Of a stretch of 64,000 nt of DNA, positions 43,778 through 52,607 are shown piece by piece (position 1 is the first letter of the stretch; each line of letters begins with the position of its first letter). Position numbers and translations under genes: made by a program. Origin of the DNA: Chelativorans sp. AA-79 (GTDB taxonomy: Bacteria; Pseudomonadota; Alphaproteobacteria; Rhizobiales; Rhizobiaceae). The stretch is from positions 1,628,001 through 1,692,000 of the forward strand of contig NZ_CP120361.1 in NCBI RefSeq assembly GCF_029457495.1, given 5' to 3'. The notes under the pieces are model-generated. The model ran no database searches. It was not told the DNA's origin and was given only the letters and a program-made list of their open reading frames with translations.

Positions 43778-45724
43778 ATGGACACGACGCCCGAAGAAGA
43801 TCGCGCGCCGGTTCCGGCGCGTAAGCCGATCGTGTGGCTGGAAGGTCTGGCTGGCACGCTGATCGTTCTGCTCTCGATCGCCTATGCGGGCGACATCCAT
43901 CGCTATGTCGGCCTGTCGATCTACGACGCGCAGCTTCTCGCTGCGGGGCTGACGCTGGCGCTGACCACCGGCTTCCTGGCCATCGCCAGACGGGCCACAG
44001 GACAGATGCTATGCGTCCTCGCGCTGATCGCCGCGGCCGTGACGTTCGGCGCCGGCGCCTATCTGTCGTTCGACTACATCACGATCACGATGGAGGCGCC
44101 TTATCTGCCCATGTGGCTGGTGTTTCTGTCCGGAGCATTCCTGGGCGCTCTGCTTCTGAACATCGTGCCTTCGGTCGGCTACGGCATCCTCGTGGTCGTT
44201 CTCGTCTTCATCGGCTACGGTCTTTTCGGACATTTGATGCCGGGCGCTTTTCGCAGCCGCGAGACTCTGCCTTCGGAACTGCTGATCTACCTCGCCACCG
44301 ATGCCAATGGCATGCTCGGCACCGCACTGAAGGTCGCTATCGTCATCGTCGTTCCCTACCTGCTTTTCGGCAAGCTCCTGTCGGCCTGCGGGGCGGCGAG
44401 CTTCTTCAATGATGGCGCGCTGGCGCTGATGGGTCGCTTTCGCGGCGGCCCGGCGAAGGTCGCCGTCACGGCGTCGTCGCTGTTCGGGTCGATCTCGGGC
44501 AACGCAGTCGGTAACGTGGTCGGCACTGGCGTCGTGACGATTCCGATGATGAAGCGCGCCGGCTTCCAGCCAGCCTATGCGGGTGCGGTGGAGGCGACTG
44601 CGTCGACCGGCGGACAGCTCGTGCCGCCGGTAATGGGCGCGGCCGCGTTCATCATGGCCGACATGATCCAGGTCGACTACGTCAACATCATGCTGGCGGC
44701 GCTGCCGGCGGCGATCCTCTATTACGTTGCGATCTTCATTAATGTCGATCTGAGGGCGGGAAAGCGCAATCTGCTCGCCGTGCCGCGCGAGGAGATTCCG
44801 AGCGGCTGGGGCGCGCTGAAAGCCGGATGGCACTTCGTCATCCCATTCGCCGTGCTCTTCTACGCGCTCTTCGCGCTCAACATGCGCCCCGAACGCGCCG
44901 CCGTCATTGCCACCGTGGTCCTGCTCTTCGCCAGCTTCGTCATCGGCTATAAGGGTGACCGCATGAAGTTGCGCGACCTGCTGCCTCTGATTGCCGATAC
45001 GGGGCGCTCCGCTCTCGATCTCATCATCGTCTGCGCGGCGGCGGGCATCATCATCGGCGTCCTCAACATTTCCGGCCTTGCCTTCAACCTGACGATGAAC
45101 ATCGTCGCTGCGAGCGGCAGCAACGTGGCGGTTCTGGCTGTCATCACAGCGCTGATCAGCGTCGTTCTCGGCATGGGCATGCCGACCGTCGGTGTCTATA
45201 TCCTGCTCGCCACGCTGGTCGCTCCCGCGCTGGTCGAAGTCGGCGTGCCGGTCATCGCCGCGCATCTCTTCGTCTTCTATTTCGGGCTCCTGTCGATGAT
45301 CACGCCGCCGGTAGCGCTCGCCTCTTTCGCGGCTGCCAACATCGCAGGTGCTTCGGCCTGGACGACGAGCATGGAGGCGATGAAGATCGCATGGCCGGCC
45401 TATATCGTGCCGTTCCTATTCATCTCCACTCCGGCGCTCACCTTCGACGGCACCTGGACACAGGTGATCTGGACGCTCGCCACCGCCATCCTCGGCATCT
45501 ACATGGTGACAGCCGCGATCGTCGGCTTTTTCAGGCGCAGCCTCAATATGGGCGAGCGGGTGACCATCGGCATCGCCGGCGTGCTGGCGCTTCTGCCGGC
45601 CAGCCTGCTGCCAGGCTTCATCTGGACGGACGTGATCGGGCTCATCGCCTTCTGCGGGATATATGCGCTCATCAGGCCATATCCTGGCAGGGAGGACCCC
45701 CGGCACGTTGGGCAGCACCCTTGA
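43778..45724 (+). CDS. TRAP transporter permease, fused small and large (4TM/12TM) subunits
   Basis: This 648-residue integral membrane protein has roughly sixteen hydrophobic helices. The N-terminal third corresponds to the small DctQ-type subunit and the rest to the DctM-type transport subunit: GSISGNAVGNVVGTGVVTIPMMKR, ASTGGQLVPPVMGAAAFIMA and FYFGLLSMITPPVALA are characteristic of the fused TAXI permeases. Uptake is driven by a sodium or proton gradient. It starts four bases after the binding protein and is the last gene of this catabolic transport unit; an IS remnant follows immediately. Confidence 0.94.
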   Translation: MDTTPEEDRAPVPARKPIVWLEGLAGTLIVLLSIAYAGDIHRYVGLSIYDAQLLAAGLTLALTTGFLAIARRATGQMLCVLALIAAAVTFGAGAYLSFDYITITMEAPYLPMWLVFLSGAFLGALLLNIVPSVGYGILVVVLVFIGYGLFGHLMPGAFRSRETLPSELLIYLATDANGMLGTALKVAIVIVVPYLLFGKLLSACGAASFFNDGALALMGRFRGGPAKVAVTASSLFGSISGNAVGNVVGTGVVTIPMMKRAGFQPAYAGAVEATASTGGQLVPPVMGAAAFIMADMIQVDYVNIMLAALPAAILYYVAIFINVDLRAGKRNLLAVPREEIPSGWGALKAGWHFVIPFAVLFYALFALNMRPERAAVIATVVLLFASFVIGYKGDRMKLRDLLPLIADTGRSALDLIIVCAAAGIIIGVLNISGLAFNLTMNIVAASGSNVAVLAVITALISVVLGMGMPTVGVYILLATLVAPALVEVGVPVIAAHLFVFYFGLLSMITPPVALASFAAANIAGASAWTTSMEAMKIAWPAYIVPFLFISTPALTFDGTWTQVIWTLATAILGIYMVTAAIVGFFRRSLNMGERVTIGIAGVLALLPASLLPGFIWTDVIGLIAFCGIYALIRPYPGREDPRHVGQHP

Positions 45725-45727
45725 TGC

Positions 45728-45861
45728 AGCGCCGCATCGAACTGACCGACTTTTAACGGTCGACGAGCCGCTTGCAGACAATCGCCACGTCCTGAACGGG
45801 ATCTATTGGTGGGTGCGCCTCCTTGGCCGAATTACCGGAATCCGGAGACTTGCACTTGCCG
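45728..45861 (+). mobile_element. remnant of an IS5-type transposase N-terminus
   Basis: A + strand frame here reads TVDEPLADNRHVLNGIYWWV, resembling the N-terminal region of IS5-family transposases (usually ...NRRVLNGIYWVLRTG). It soon loses similarity. It lies directly between the TRAP permease stop and the stop of the convergent dehydratase, whose C-terminus looks shortened. No inverted repeats or target duplication were identified. Confidence 0.42.
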
Positions 45862-46794
45862 TCATAGAGGCAGGCCTGCGCCACATACTGGTGCACAGAT
45901 GACCTCGTTGTCCTTTGTTTGAATGGCGCCGGTCGCGAGAGCAGCGATGGTGGCCGCGCCGCTCAGGTCTGCGGCGATACCGAATTCGAACCAGAGCTGG
46001 CTCGCGGCATCGGCCATCGCCTGATCCTCGACCAACACCACCTCGTCAACGACCTGCCGCGTCAACGCGAACAGGGCGTCATCGGTCCGCCGGCACGCCA
46101 TCGTGGGAACACGCGTCGTTACTTCATCGAGCGTTACGACATCGCCAGACCGAAGCGAATTATGGAGTGTCGGCGACCCAGTCGGCTCCACTCCGACAAT
46201 GCGAATCGATGGCTTCAGCGCTTTCAGCGCAACTGCGGCGCCAGTGATGAAGCCGCCGCCGCCCACAGCGATGACGACCGTATCGACGTTCGGCAGATCC
46301 TCGAAAATCTCCAAGCCCACCGTACCCTGGCCGGCCACGATCAACGGGTCGGCGAAGGAGTGGAAGTAAAGCGCTCCGGATTTCTTTGCGTGGGCGAGAG
46401 CGCCGGCATTCGCTTCGTCATAATCGGCACCGGCAATCACCGTTTCCGCACCCCAGCGGCGCATCTTCTCGACTTTCTCCGGCTGGACGTTTTCCGGCAG
46501 GAAGATGTGCGCTGGAACGTTCTTTAAGTTGGCGCTGCGGGCGACTGCAAGGCCGTGATTTCCGCCCGACGCGGCGACAAGACCGCGCGCTACTGCATTC
46601 GGATCGGAAGCGAACAGTTTGCTGGCAGCGCCGCGAGCCTTGAACGAGCCCGATGGCTGCAGGCATTCGAGCTTCAGGTGGAGCATCCCCTTGCAGACCG
46701 GATCGCGGAACTGCGTCGCAGGTACGAGCGGCGTGCGTCGGACATATCCCTCTATTCGCTTGGCAGCGGCACGGACATCGTTGAGATCGATCAT
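45862..46794 (-). CDS. PLP-dependent serine/threonine dehydratase-like enzyme
   Basis: This 310-residue fold-type II PLP enzyme starts MIDLNDVRAAAKRIEGYV. The Schiff-base Lys is in LECLQPSGSFKARGA, the carboxylate-binding loop is ASGGNHG, and the phosphate loop is VGGGGFITG. The chain ends VCGAGLPL, whereas homologues run on for some 10-15 residues; sequence beyond looks like an IS remnant. It should remove water and ammonia from L-serine, L-threonine or a related beta-substituted amino acid. The start overlaps the deacylase stop (ATGA). The pair is reminiscent of EutB/EutE of ectoine use, but the rest of that pathway is missing. Confidence 0.88.
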   Translation of the reverse strand: MIDLNDVRAAAKRIEGYVRRTPLVPATQFRDPVCKGMLHLKLECLQPSGSFKARGAASKLFASDPNAVARGLVAASGGNHGLAVARSANLKNVPAHIFLPENVQPEKVEKMRRWGAETVIAGADYDEANAGALAHAKKSGALYFHSFADPLIVAGQGTVGLEIFEDLPNVDTVVIAVGGGGFITGAAVALKALKPSIRIVGVEPTGSPTLHNSLRSGDVVTLDEVTTRVPTMACRRTDDALFALTRQVVDEVVLVEDQAMADAASQLWFEFGIAADLSGAATIAALATGAIQTKDNEVICAPVCGAGLPL

Positions 46795-47828
46795 AAGAGG
46801 TCCCCCTGGTAGGGTGCCGCGACGACGAGGCAGCAATTGCCGGGTTCGACCCGGCCTGGATGACGGCGGCCATAGAGGATGCCATCCTGGGCATAGGCGA
46901 GTTGAAGCGGCGCGCGCTCCGGGTTCTCGACGAAGTGAATGCGGCCGGCCGGATCGCCCTTTTTCACCCGCGTTCCATTGGCGTGGAAAGGCTCGAAAAC
47001 GCCAGCCTCCGGCGCGAAGACATAACCGTCCTTGCCCGGTATCTCGAGCACTTCGCGCTCGGCGCTGCTTTTTCTCGTCGGTTCGCTGGGCAGGACTCCG
47101 AGATGACTGAGAACGTTGCGCACACCCCGTCGGGCGATCGAAAGCGCTTCCAGCGAAACTGCGCCGGCACCAGCCATTTCGGTTCCCACCGTCGTCAAGC
47201 CGGCACTGACGGATGCTGCCGTGGAGGTTCGCTGCTCACCGAGATTGCTGATGACTACGGTCAGCGGCGCGTCGAAGGCCAGCACGGCTTCGATGTTGCG
47301 CTTCAGGAGAGCGAAATCCGCTGCGGGCTCGACGATTGCGCTCGGCAGGATGTCGAGCGACGAGCCGCCCGAATGGAGATCAATGAACGCGTCGGCGATC
47401 GGATAGAGATGGTCGCAGACGAAAGCGGATATCTGCTGCGAGATCGTACCGGCGGGATCACCCGGATAGGTGCGGTTGAGGTTTAGTCCGTCTACGGGCG
47501 ACGTCCGGTGCGCCGCGCGCACAGCGGGCAAGTTGAGTGCCGGAATGATGATGACGCGTCCTGTAATGTCCTCCGGCTGCAATTCCCGGAAGAGCTCGCC
47601 GAGGACAATGGGACCTTCGTGTTCGTCGCCATGATTGCCCCCGGTCAGAAGCACGGTCGGACCTTTCCCGTTCTTCACGACCGCAATAGGGATGCGGGTC
47701 GCCCCCCAGGCATCGGTATGGGGCGAATGCGGAATGTGAATATGGCCGGCCTGGCGGCCTTCGCGGTCGAAGTCGACGGTCGCAAAAGCTGTGCTCTTGC
47801 GGGGTTTTGTCTCGGTGATGTCGGTCAA
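46791..47828 (-). CDS. AstE/AspA-family zinc deacylase (first of two)
   Basis: This protein of about 345 residues belongs to the succinylglutamate desuccinylase/aspartoacylase family: zinc ligands His and Glu in GGNHGDEHEGPI and His in DLHSGGSSLD, plus the substrate-binding LNLNRTYPGDP. A C-terminal beta domain follows. Such enzymes remove an acyl group from an N-acyl amino acid; the ectoine-pathway deacetylase DoeB/EutE belongs here. TTG 47828 is preferred over a TTG at 47870 because the latter would touch the LacI-type operator at 47872-47885. It is co-transcribed with the dehydratase, which overlaps its end, implying that the freed amino acid is next deaminated. Confidence 0.88.
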   Translation of the reverse strand: MTDITETKPRKSTAFATVDFDREGRQAGHIHIPHSPHTDAWGATRIPIAVVKNGKGPTVLLTGGNHGDEHEGPIVLGELFRELQPEDITGRVIIIPALNLPAVRAAHRTSPVDGLNLNRTYPGDPAGTISQQISAFVCDHLYPIADAFIDLHSGGSSLDILPSAIVEPAADFALLKRNIEAVLAFDAPLTVVISNLGEQRTSTAASVSAGLTTVGTEMAGAGAVSLEALSIARRGVRNVLSHLGVLPSEPTRKSSAEREVLEIPGKDGYVFAPEAGVFEPFHANGTRVKKGDPAGRIHFVENPERAPLQLAYAQDGILYGRRHPGRVEPGNCCLVVAAPYQGDLL

Positions 47829-47871
47829 ATCGCGGTCGCCTGAACTTGGGGGTTGCCATTCACATAACAAA

Positions 47872-47885
47872 TGATAACGTTGTCA
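47872..47885. promoter_or_regulatory. LacI-family operator in a divergent promoter
   Basis: TGATAACGTTGTCA is palindromic except for one base pair, with the central CG and AACGTT core typical of LacI-family operators. It lies between the deacylase/dehydratase operon (- strand) and the D-serine dehydratase-like/ABC operon (+ strand). The + strand operon ends with a LacI-type regulator gene, the natural candidate to bind it. Confidence 0.65.
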
Positions 47886-47957
47886 TCGCGCCGTGTCCAG
47901 AATGCCAATCGCATAAAGCAAGGGCACGGCGCGTCGAGCAGGGGTGGATAATTCGTA

Positions 47958-49313
47958 ATGGCGAGGCGTACATCGGCAGCCGTGATCGGCGAGAGGCGGT
48001 ATAGCGGCACGAGGGGGCTTCGGGCGGCTCCGACGGCCGGCGATTTCGTCGTCGACGACACGCTTCGTGGTATTCCGGCCGGGACCCGACCCTTTGCCGG
48101 CGCGGATATCGACAAGCACTCCTGGTCCGTGACGGCCGGCGATCTCGCCTCTCCCGTGCTTACTATCCGCGAAAGCGCCTATCGGGCCAACCGCGACGCG
48201 ATCTTCGCCTATGCGCGGGAGCACGGGGTGCTCTTTGCCCCGCATGCGAAGACGCCGATGTCGCCGGAAATCGCGCACGACTTGGTAACGAACGGCGCTT
48301 GGGGTCTGTCCGTCGCCAATCTTCAGCAGGCGAGCGTCCTTCTTGGTTGCGGCACCACCCGCCTTCTCCTCGCCAACCAGATTGGCGGCGCAACCAATGG
48401 CGAGCGTCTCGGTCGCCTGCTTGTCCGGCATCCTGAGGCGGAGGTCGTCCTTTTCGTCGATTCCGAAACCGCGCTTGCCGCCGCAATGCGGGCCGGCGAG
48501 ATTGCCGGGCGGCCACAACCCGTGATGATAGAGATGGGCCTCGCCCGCGGCGGTTGCCGTACGACGGAGGATGCCCAACGCCTTATCGACGTTGCAGGCA
48601 ACGCGCGGCACCTTCGGCTCGCCGGCGTCGCTGCCTATGAAGGCGCGGTCGCAAGCGACGATGACGTCGCGACCCAAGAAGGGATTTCTATGCTGAACGC
48701 CCTTTCAGCCGATGTCTTCGCCCAAGTCCGAAAGATCGTGCCGAACGAACGGCTCATCCTCTCCTCCGGCGGCTCGCAATTTTTCGATCTCGTCGTTAGC
48801 GGATTGAAGCCGGTTGCCGATGCAGACGGCAATGCCGATCTCATGCTTCGAAGCGGTGCTATCTTCTTCTACGACCACGGGGTCTATGCCCGCGCCATGA
48901 AGCGGATGGATGCCCGCGGCGGATTCGTTCGGGACGGCAAGGCCGCGGTCGCGTCCGATATCTTCGAGCCGGCGATGCGGCTCTGGGCGGAGGTGCTTTC
49001 GCGACCGGAGCCGGGCCTCGCAATCTGCGGTCTCGGCATGCGCGACGTTTCCTTCGACCAGGGCTTTCCCGTCGCGCTTGCGGTATGGCGGGACGGGAAG
49101 AAGGTGCGGGATCTCGAAGGCGCGGCTTCGATCGAAAAGCTCAACGATCAGCATGGCTTTCTGCGCATCGGGGAAGGCCCGGCGCTTTGCGTGGGTGATC
49201 TCGTCGAGTTCGGCATCTCCCATCCTTGCACCTGCTTCGACCGCTGGCGTGCGTTCTTCGTGATCGACGATAACGATCGCGTCACGTCGGTCCATCAAAC
49301 CTTCTTCGGCTGA
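47958..49313 (+). CDS. D-serine dehydratase/D-threonine aldolase-like PLP enzyme (fold type III)
   Basis: This 451-residue protein has an N-terminal alanine-racemase-like barrel with the PLP Lys in LFAPHAKTPMSP and a GGSQFF phosphate loop. Its C-terminal domain resembles the D-serine dehydratase-like domain, with the zinc-binding pair in ISHPCTCFDRW. Members act on D-amino acids, either removing water and ammonia (D-serine) or splitting 3-hydroxy-amino acids. With an L-type dehydratase on the other side of the operator, the cluster can process both configurations. The amino acid cannot be named from sequence. The ABC transporter genes follow within six bases. Confidence 0.87.
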   Translation: MARRTSAAVIGERRYSGTRGLRAAPTAGDFVVDDTLRGIPAGTRPFAGADIDKHSWSVTAGDLASPVLTIRESAYRANRDAIFAYAREHGVLFAPHAKTPMSPEIAHDLVTNGAWGLSVANLQQASVLLGCGTTRLLLANQIGGATNGERLGRLLVRHPEAEVVLFVDSETALAAAMRAGEIAGRPQPVMIEMGLARGGCRTTEDAQRLIDVAGNARHLRLAGVAAYEGAVASDDDVATQEGISMLNALSADVFAQVRKIVPNERLILSSGGSQFFDLVVSGLKPVADADGNADLMLRSGAIFFYDHGVYARAMKRMDARGGFVRDGKAAVASDIFEPAMRLWAEVLSRPEPGLAICGLGMRDVSFDQGFPVALAVWRDGKKVRDLEGAASIEKLNDQHGFLRIGEGPALCVGDLVEFGISHPCTCFDRWRAFFVIDDNDRVTSVHQTFFG

Positions 49314-49318
49314 GCCCT

Positions 49319-49987
49319 ATGCAGAATCTCAATTTCCAGCAGGTCCTGCGCTATCAGGACGAGTTCATGGAAGGCTTGCTTACCACCCTGCAGATGACCG
49401 GTATCTCTGCGTTGTTCGGGCTGATCATCGGCATCTTCGGCGCAGTTCTCCTCATCAATGGGCCGAAACCCATCCGCATCCTGCTGAAAAGCTATATCGA
49501 AATCATCCGGAACACGCCGCCGCTGATCCAGCTCTTCGTTATCTTCTTTATCTTTCCGAGCGTTGGCGTAAGGCTGTCGCCTTTCCCTGCCGCCTGCGTC
49601 GCGCTCAGCATTTATTTCGGCGCCTACGCGATCGAGATCATCCGCTCAGGCCTGAATTCCATTCCGAAAAGTCAGATCGAAGCAGGCGAGTGCCTTGGTT
49701 TGACACGTTTCGAGGTGTTCCGTTTCGTCATTCTCGCGCCGGCGCTCCGTAATATCTATCCCTCGCTCACCAGCCAACTCATTCTGCTTCTTCTCGGCAC
49801 TTCCGTCGCCTCGCAGATCGCGGCGACCGAGCTCTTCCACACGGGGACCTTCGTGGAATCGCGCACCTTCCGCTCATTCGAGGTGTATGCGCTGATCGCC
49901 GCTATCTACGTCGCGGTCGTCATCGCCAGCCGAATCCTATTCGCCGCCATCGGAGCGCTGGCGTTCCGCTGGCCCGTGCGCCGCTAG
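49319..49987 (+). CDS. polar amino-acid ABC transporter permease (first)
   Basis: This 222-residue membrane protein has five or so helices and the HisM/GlnP family features: IEIIRNTPPLIQLFVIFF, the ATPase-contact loop QIEAGECLGLTRFEVFRFVILA (EAA motif) and AYAIEIIRSGLNSI. It begins five bases after the D-serine dehydratase-like gene. It pairs with the second permease to form a heterodimeric channel for an amino acid or close derivative. Family assignment is firm; the substrate is not known but should match the downstream deacylases and dehydratases. Confidence 0.94.
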   Translation: MQNLNFQQVLRYQDEFMEGLLTTLQMTGISALFGLIIGIFGAVLLINGPKPIRILLKSYIEIIRNTPPLIQLFVIFFIFPSVGVRLSPFPAACVALSIYFGAYAIEIIRSGLNSIPKSQIEAGECLGLTRFEVFRFVILAPALRNIYPSLTSQLILLLLGTSVASQIAATELFHTGTFVESRTFRSFEVYALIAAIYVAVVIASRILFAAIGALAFRWPVRR

Positions 49988-50007
49988 GCTTCTCTCGGAG
50001 ATTCAAG

Positions 50008-50658
50008 ATGCGCAGCCTCTCGACCGTCGACTTCATCGCTTTCGCCCACGGCTTGCAATGGACCCTTGTGCTGGTCTTACTCTCCTTCTTCTTCGGTGGC
50101 CTTCTCGGTCTTGTGCTCGCGCTCCTTAGAACGAGCCCGCTTCTGCCGCTCCGCCTTTTCGCCTCGCTCATCCTGCAGATCGTGCAGGGTGTTCCGCTGC
50201 TGGCGCTGCTGATGTTTTTCTATTTCGGCATGCCGGTGTTCCTCGGCGTGGAAGTGCCGTCGCTGACGGCGGTGACGGTCGCCTTCTCGATCTATTCCGG
50301 TGTCTTCCTGGGTGAAATCTGGCGCGGCGGTATCGAGGCCGTCAAATACACCCAGTGGGAAGCAGCCGCCTCGCTTGGCCTCAGCCGTTACGAACAGTTC
50401 CGTTTTGTCATCGCGCCACAGGCACTGAAGATTTCGCTTCCGGCAACCGTCGGTTTCCTCGTCCAGCTCATCAAGGGAACCTCGCTCGCGGCCGTCGTCG
50501 GCTTTGTCGAGCTGACCCGCGCCGGCCAGATCGCCGCGGCTGCAACGTTCCAGCAGCTTCTCATCTACTCCATCGTCGCGGCGATCTATTTCGCGATCTG
50601 CTTCCCGCTCACCACCTGGTCCCGTTCACTCGAGGCACGTCTCAATGGCACTGGTTGA
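50008..50658 (+). CDS. polar amino-acid ABC transporter permease (second)
   Basis: This 216-residue membrane protein is homologous to the preceding permease: VQGVPLLALLMFFYFGMPVF, YSGVFLGEIWRGGIEAV and the EAA loop TQWEAAASLGLSRYEQFRFVI. Its last 14 bases overlap the ATPase gene, indicating tight coupling. Both permeases are of the HisQ/HisM type used for polar amino acids. Nothing unusual was noticed in the sequence. Confidence 0.94.
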   Translation: MRSLSTVDFIAFAHGLQWTLVLVLLSFFFGGLLGLVLALLRTSPLLPLRLFASLILQIVQGVPLLALLMFFYFGMPVFLGVEVPSLTAVTVAFSIYSGVFLGEIWRGGIEAVKYTQWEAAASLGLSRYEQFRFVIAPQALKISLPATVGFLVQLIKGTSLAAVVGFVELTRAGQIAAAATFQQLLIYSIVAAIYFAICFPLTTWSRSLEARLNGTG

Positions 50659-51376
50659 AATCAAGTACGTCCGCAAATCTTTCGGTAATCTGGAGGTGCT
50701 GAAGGATGTTTCGCTTGAGGTGAAGGAGGGCGAGATCGTCACCATCATCGGGCGAAGTGGCTCGGGCAAAAGCACACTGCTGAGATGCATCAACGGGCTC
50801 GAAGCCACGCAGGGCGGCGAGATAATCGTGGAGGGCCAGCATGTCTCGCCCAAAATGAGGGGGCTTCGCGAGCTTCGCCAAAAGGTCGGCATCGTCTTCC
50901 AAGCCTTTAATCTTTTTCCGCATCTGACGGTGGAACGCAACATCACGCTGGCACCGATCCGCACGAAGAAGGTCGACCGGGCAGGTGCACGCGCACTTGC
51001 CGAGCAAGTGCTGGCGCAAGTGGGGTTGGCGGAGAAGATCGACGCTTATCCCGAACAGCTTTCCGGCGGCCAGCAGCAGCGCGTGGCGATCGCGCGATGC
51101 CTGGCGATGTCGCCGGATCTCATGCTCTTCGACGAGGTCACGTCGGCACTCGATCCCGAGCTCGTCGGCGAGGTTCTCAAGGTCATGGAGGATATGGCCA
51201 GGAGAGGCATGACGATGATCCTGGTCACCCACGAAATGGGCTTTGCCCGCGACGTGGCGACCAAGCTCGTCTTCATGCACCAGGGCAAGGTCTGGGAAGA
51301 AGGACCACCCGCAGAACTGTTCGCAAACCCCAAAACACCGGAGCTCAAGAGCTTCATTGGATCACACCGCCACTAG
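50645..51376 (+). CDS. polar amino-acid ABC transporter ATP-binding protein
   Basis: This 243-residue ATPase is complete: Walker A GRSGSGKSTLL, Q-loop VFQAFNLFPHLT, signature LSGGQQQRVAIAR, Walker B LMLFDEVTSALDPE and the switch His in TLVTHE-like ILVTHEMGFARDVA. It belongs to the GlnQ/HisP group. The start overlaps the second permease, and the solute-binding gene follows after 12 bases. It powers import through the two permeases. Confidence 0.95.
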   Translation: MALVEIKYVRKSFGNLEVLKDVSLEVKEGEIVTIIGRSGSGKSTLLRCINGLEATQGGEIIVEGQHVSPKMRGLRELRQKVGIVFQAFNLFPHLTVERNITLAPIRTKKVDRAGARALAEQVLAQVGLAEKIDAYPEQLSGGQQQRVAIARCLAMSPDLMLFDEVTSALDPELVGEVLKVMEDMARRGMTMILVTHEMGFARDVATKLVFMHQGKVWEEGPPAELFANPKTPELKSFIGSHRH

Positions 51377-51388
51377 AGGAAGAAGGCC

Positions 51389-52174
51389 ATGCTCAAATTG
51401 AAAGCGCTTGTGATTGCCGCCGGCGTCGCGATTGCCGCAACCATCCCCGCGAAAGCTGATCAGCTTCAGGACATTCTGTCTGCCGGCCAAATCCGCGTCG
51501 GTGTACTGCTCGACGTGGCTCCTTGGGGCTTCAATGATGAGAACGGCGAACCTGCCGGCCTCGATATAGAGGTTGCACAGCTTCTGGCGAGCGATCTTGG
51601 CGTCGATCTGGAACTTGTGCAGGTAACCGGGCCCAACCGCATTCCGAGCCTGCTTGCCGACAAGGTGGACGTCTTGATCGCTGCGCTGGGTGCCACGCCG
51701 GAGCGCGCGCAACAGGTCGCCTTCTCCCAGCCCTATGCTGCGGTCGAACTCGGTGTCTATGGCCCGGCCGACATGGAGAAGGCGGAAACGCCGGATCAAC
51801 TCGCCGGTCAAAGCATCGCAGTCGCAAAAGGCACGACGCTCGACCTCTGGCTGACCGAAAATGCGCCTGACGCCAATCTCATCCGTTTCGAAGACGTACC
51901 GTCCGTTCTTTCCGCTTATATGGCAGGCCAGGCAACCTCATTCGCCGAGAACAGTGCGATCGTCGCCGAAGCGGCCCAGGACAATCCGGATGCGGAAATG
52001 GAACTGAAGTTCCTCATCCGGCAGTCGCCGGCCCATATCGCCGTCCGCCAGGGCGAGCCGGACTTTTTGCGCTGGCTCGACACCTTCCTCTTCGCCAACC
52101 GCTTGAACGGCAAGTTGCCGGAGCTTCAGGAAAAGTGGTTCAACGTGAAGCAGGAAAACCTGCCCCGCATCTGA
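51389..52174 (+). CDS. amino-acid ABC transporter solute-binding protein
   Basis: This 261-residue family-3 periplasmic binding protein has a signal peptide (KLKALVIAAGVAIAATIPAKA), a mature part opening LQDILSAGQIRVGVLLDVAPWG, and the usual DENGEPAGLDIEVAQLLASD motif. It delivers the substrate to the two permeases. The binding pocket residues cannot be mapped without a structure, so the ligand is open. A ribosome site GAGGAAG is just upstream. It is placed after the ATPase and before RidA in one operon. Confidence 0.93.
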   Translation: MLKLKALVIAAGVAIAATIPAKADQLQDILSAGQIRVGVLLDVAPWGFNDENGEPAGLDIEVAQLLASDLGVDLELVQVTGPNRIPSLLADKVDVLIAALGATPERAQQVAFSQPYAAVELGVYGPADMEKAETPDQLAGQSIAVAKGTTLDLWLTENAPDANLIRFEDVPSVLSAYMAGQATSFAENSAIVAEAAQDNPDAEMELKFLIRQSPAHIAVRQGEPDFLRWLDTFLFANRLNGKLPELQEKWFNVKQENLPRI

Positions 52175-52196
52175 GTGAAGAGAGAGCAGGCGGAAA

Positions 52197-52544
52197 ATGT
52201 CCATCAAGCGTTATGAAAGCGGCTCGCGCATGAGCCAGGCAGTCGTGGCCAACGGCCTCGTCCATGTCGCCGGTCAGGTTGCCAACGATCGCAGGGCCTC
52301 CATCGAGCAGCAGACGCAGGAGGTCCTCGACAAGGTTCTCGCTCTCGTCGAGCAGGCTGGCTCGGATAAGTCGAAGATTGTGGCGGTCAACGTATTCCTG
52401 CCGCATATCACCGACTTCGATGCAATGAACAGCATCTACGATGAGTGGATCGATCCAGCCAATCCGCCAGCCCGCGCCTGCGTGGAAGCACGTTTGGCGG
52501 ATCCCGACCTGCGCGTCGAGATGACTGCAATCGCGGCCCTTTGA
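52197..52544 (+). CDS. ridA: RidA-family enamine/imine deaminase
   Basis: This 115-residue protein has the RidA (YjgF/YER057c) fold signature: VVANGLVHVAGQVAND near the N-terminus, IVAVNVFLPHITDFDAMN in the middle and the characteristic PARACVEARLADPDLRVEM with the Arg that binds the carboxylate. RidA proteins hydrolyse the reactive 2-aminoacrylate-type enamines released by PLP dehydratases. Two such dehydratases are encoded nearby, which explains its place in the operon. Length is normal. Some RidA subfamilies lack activity, but the key Arg is present here. Confidence 0.92.
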   Translation: MSIKRYESGSRMSQAVVANGLVHVAGQVANDRRASIEQQTQEVLDKVLALVEQAGSDKSKIVAVNVFLPHITDFDAMNSIYDEWIDPANPPARACVEARLADPDLRVEMTAIAAL

Positions 52545-52607
52545 GGTTTAAAAAAGCGGGCCGGGGCCATTCGCGGTCCCGCCCGGCAACACCGGGAATA
52601 GATCCAC

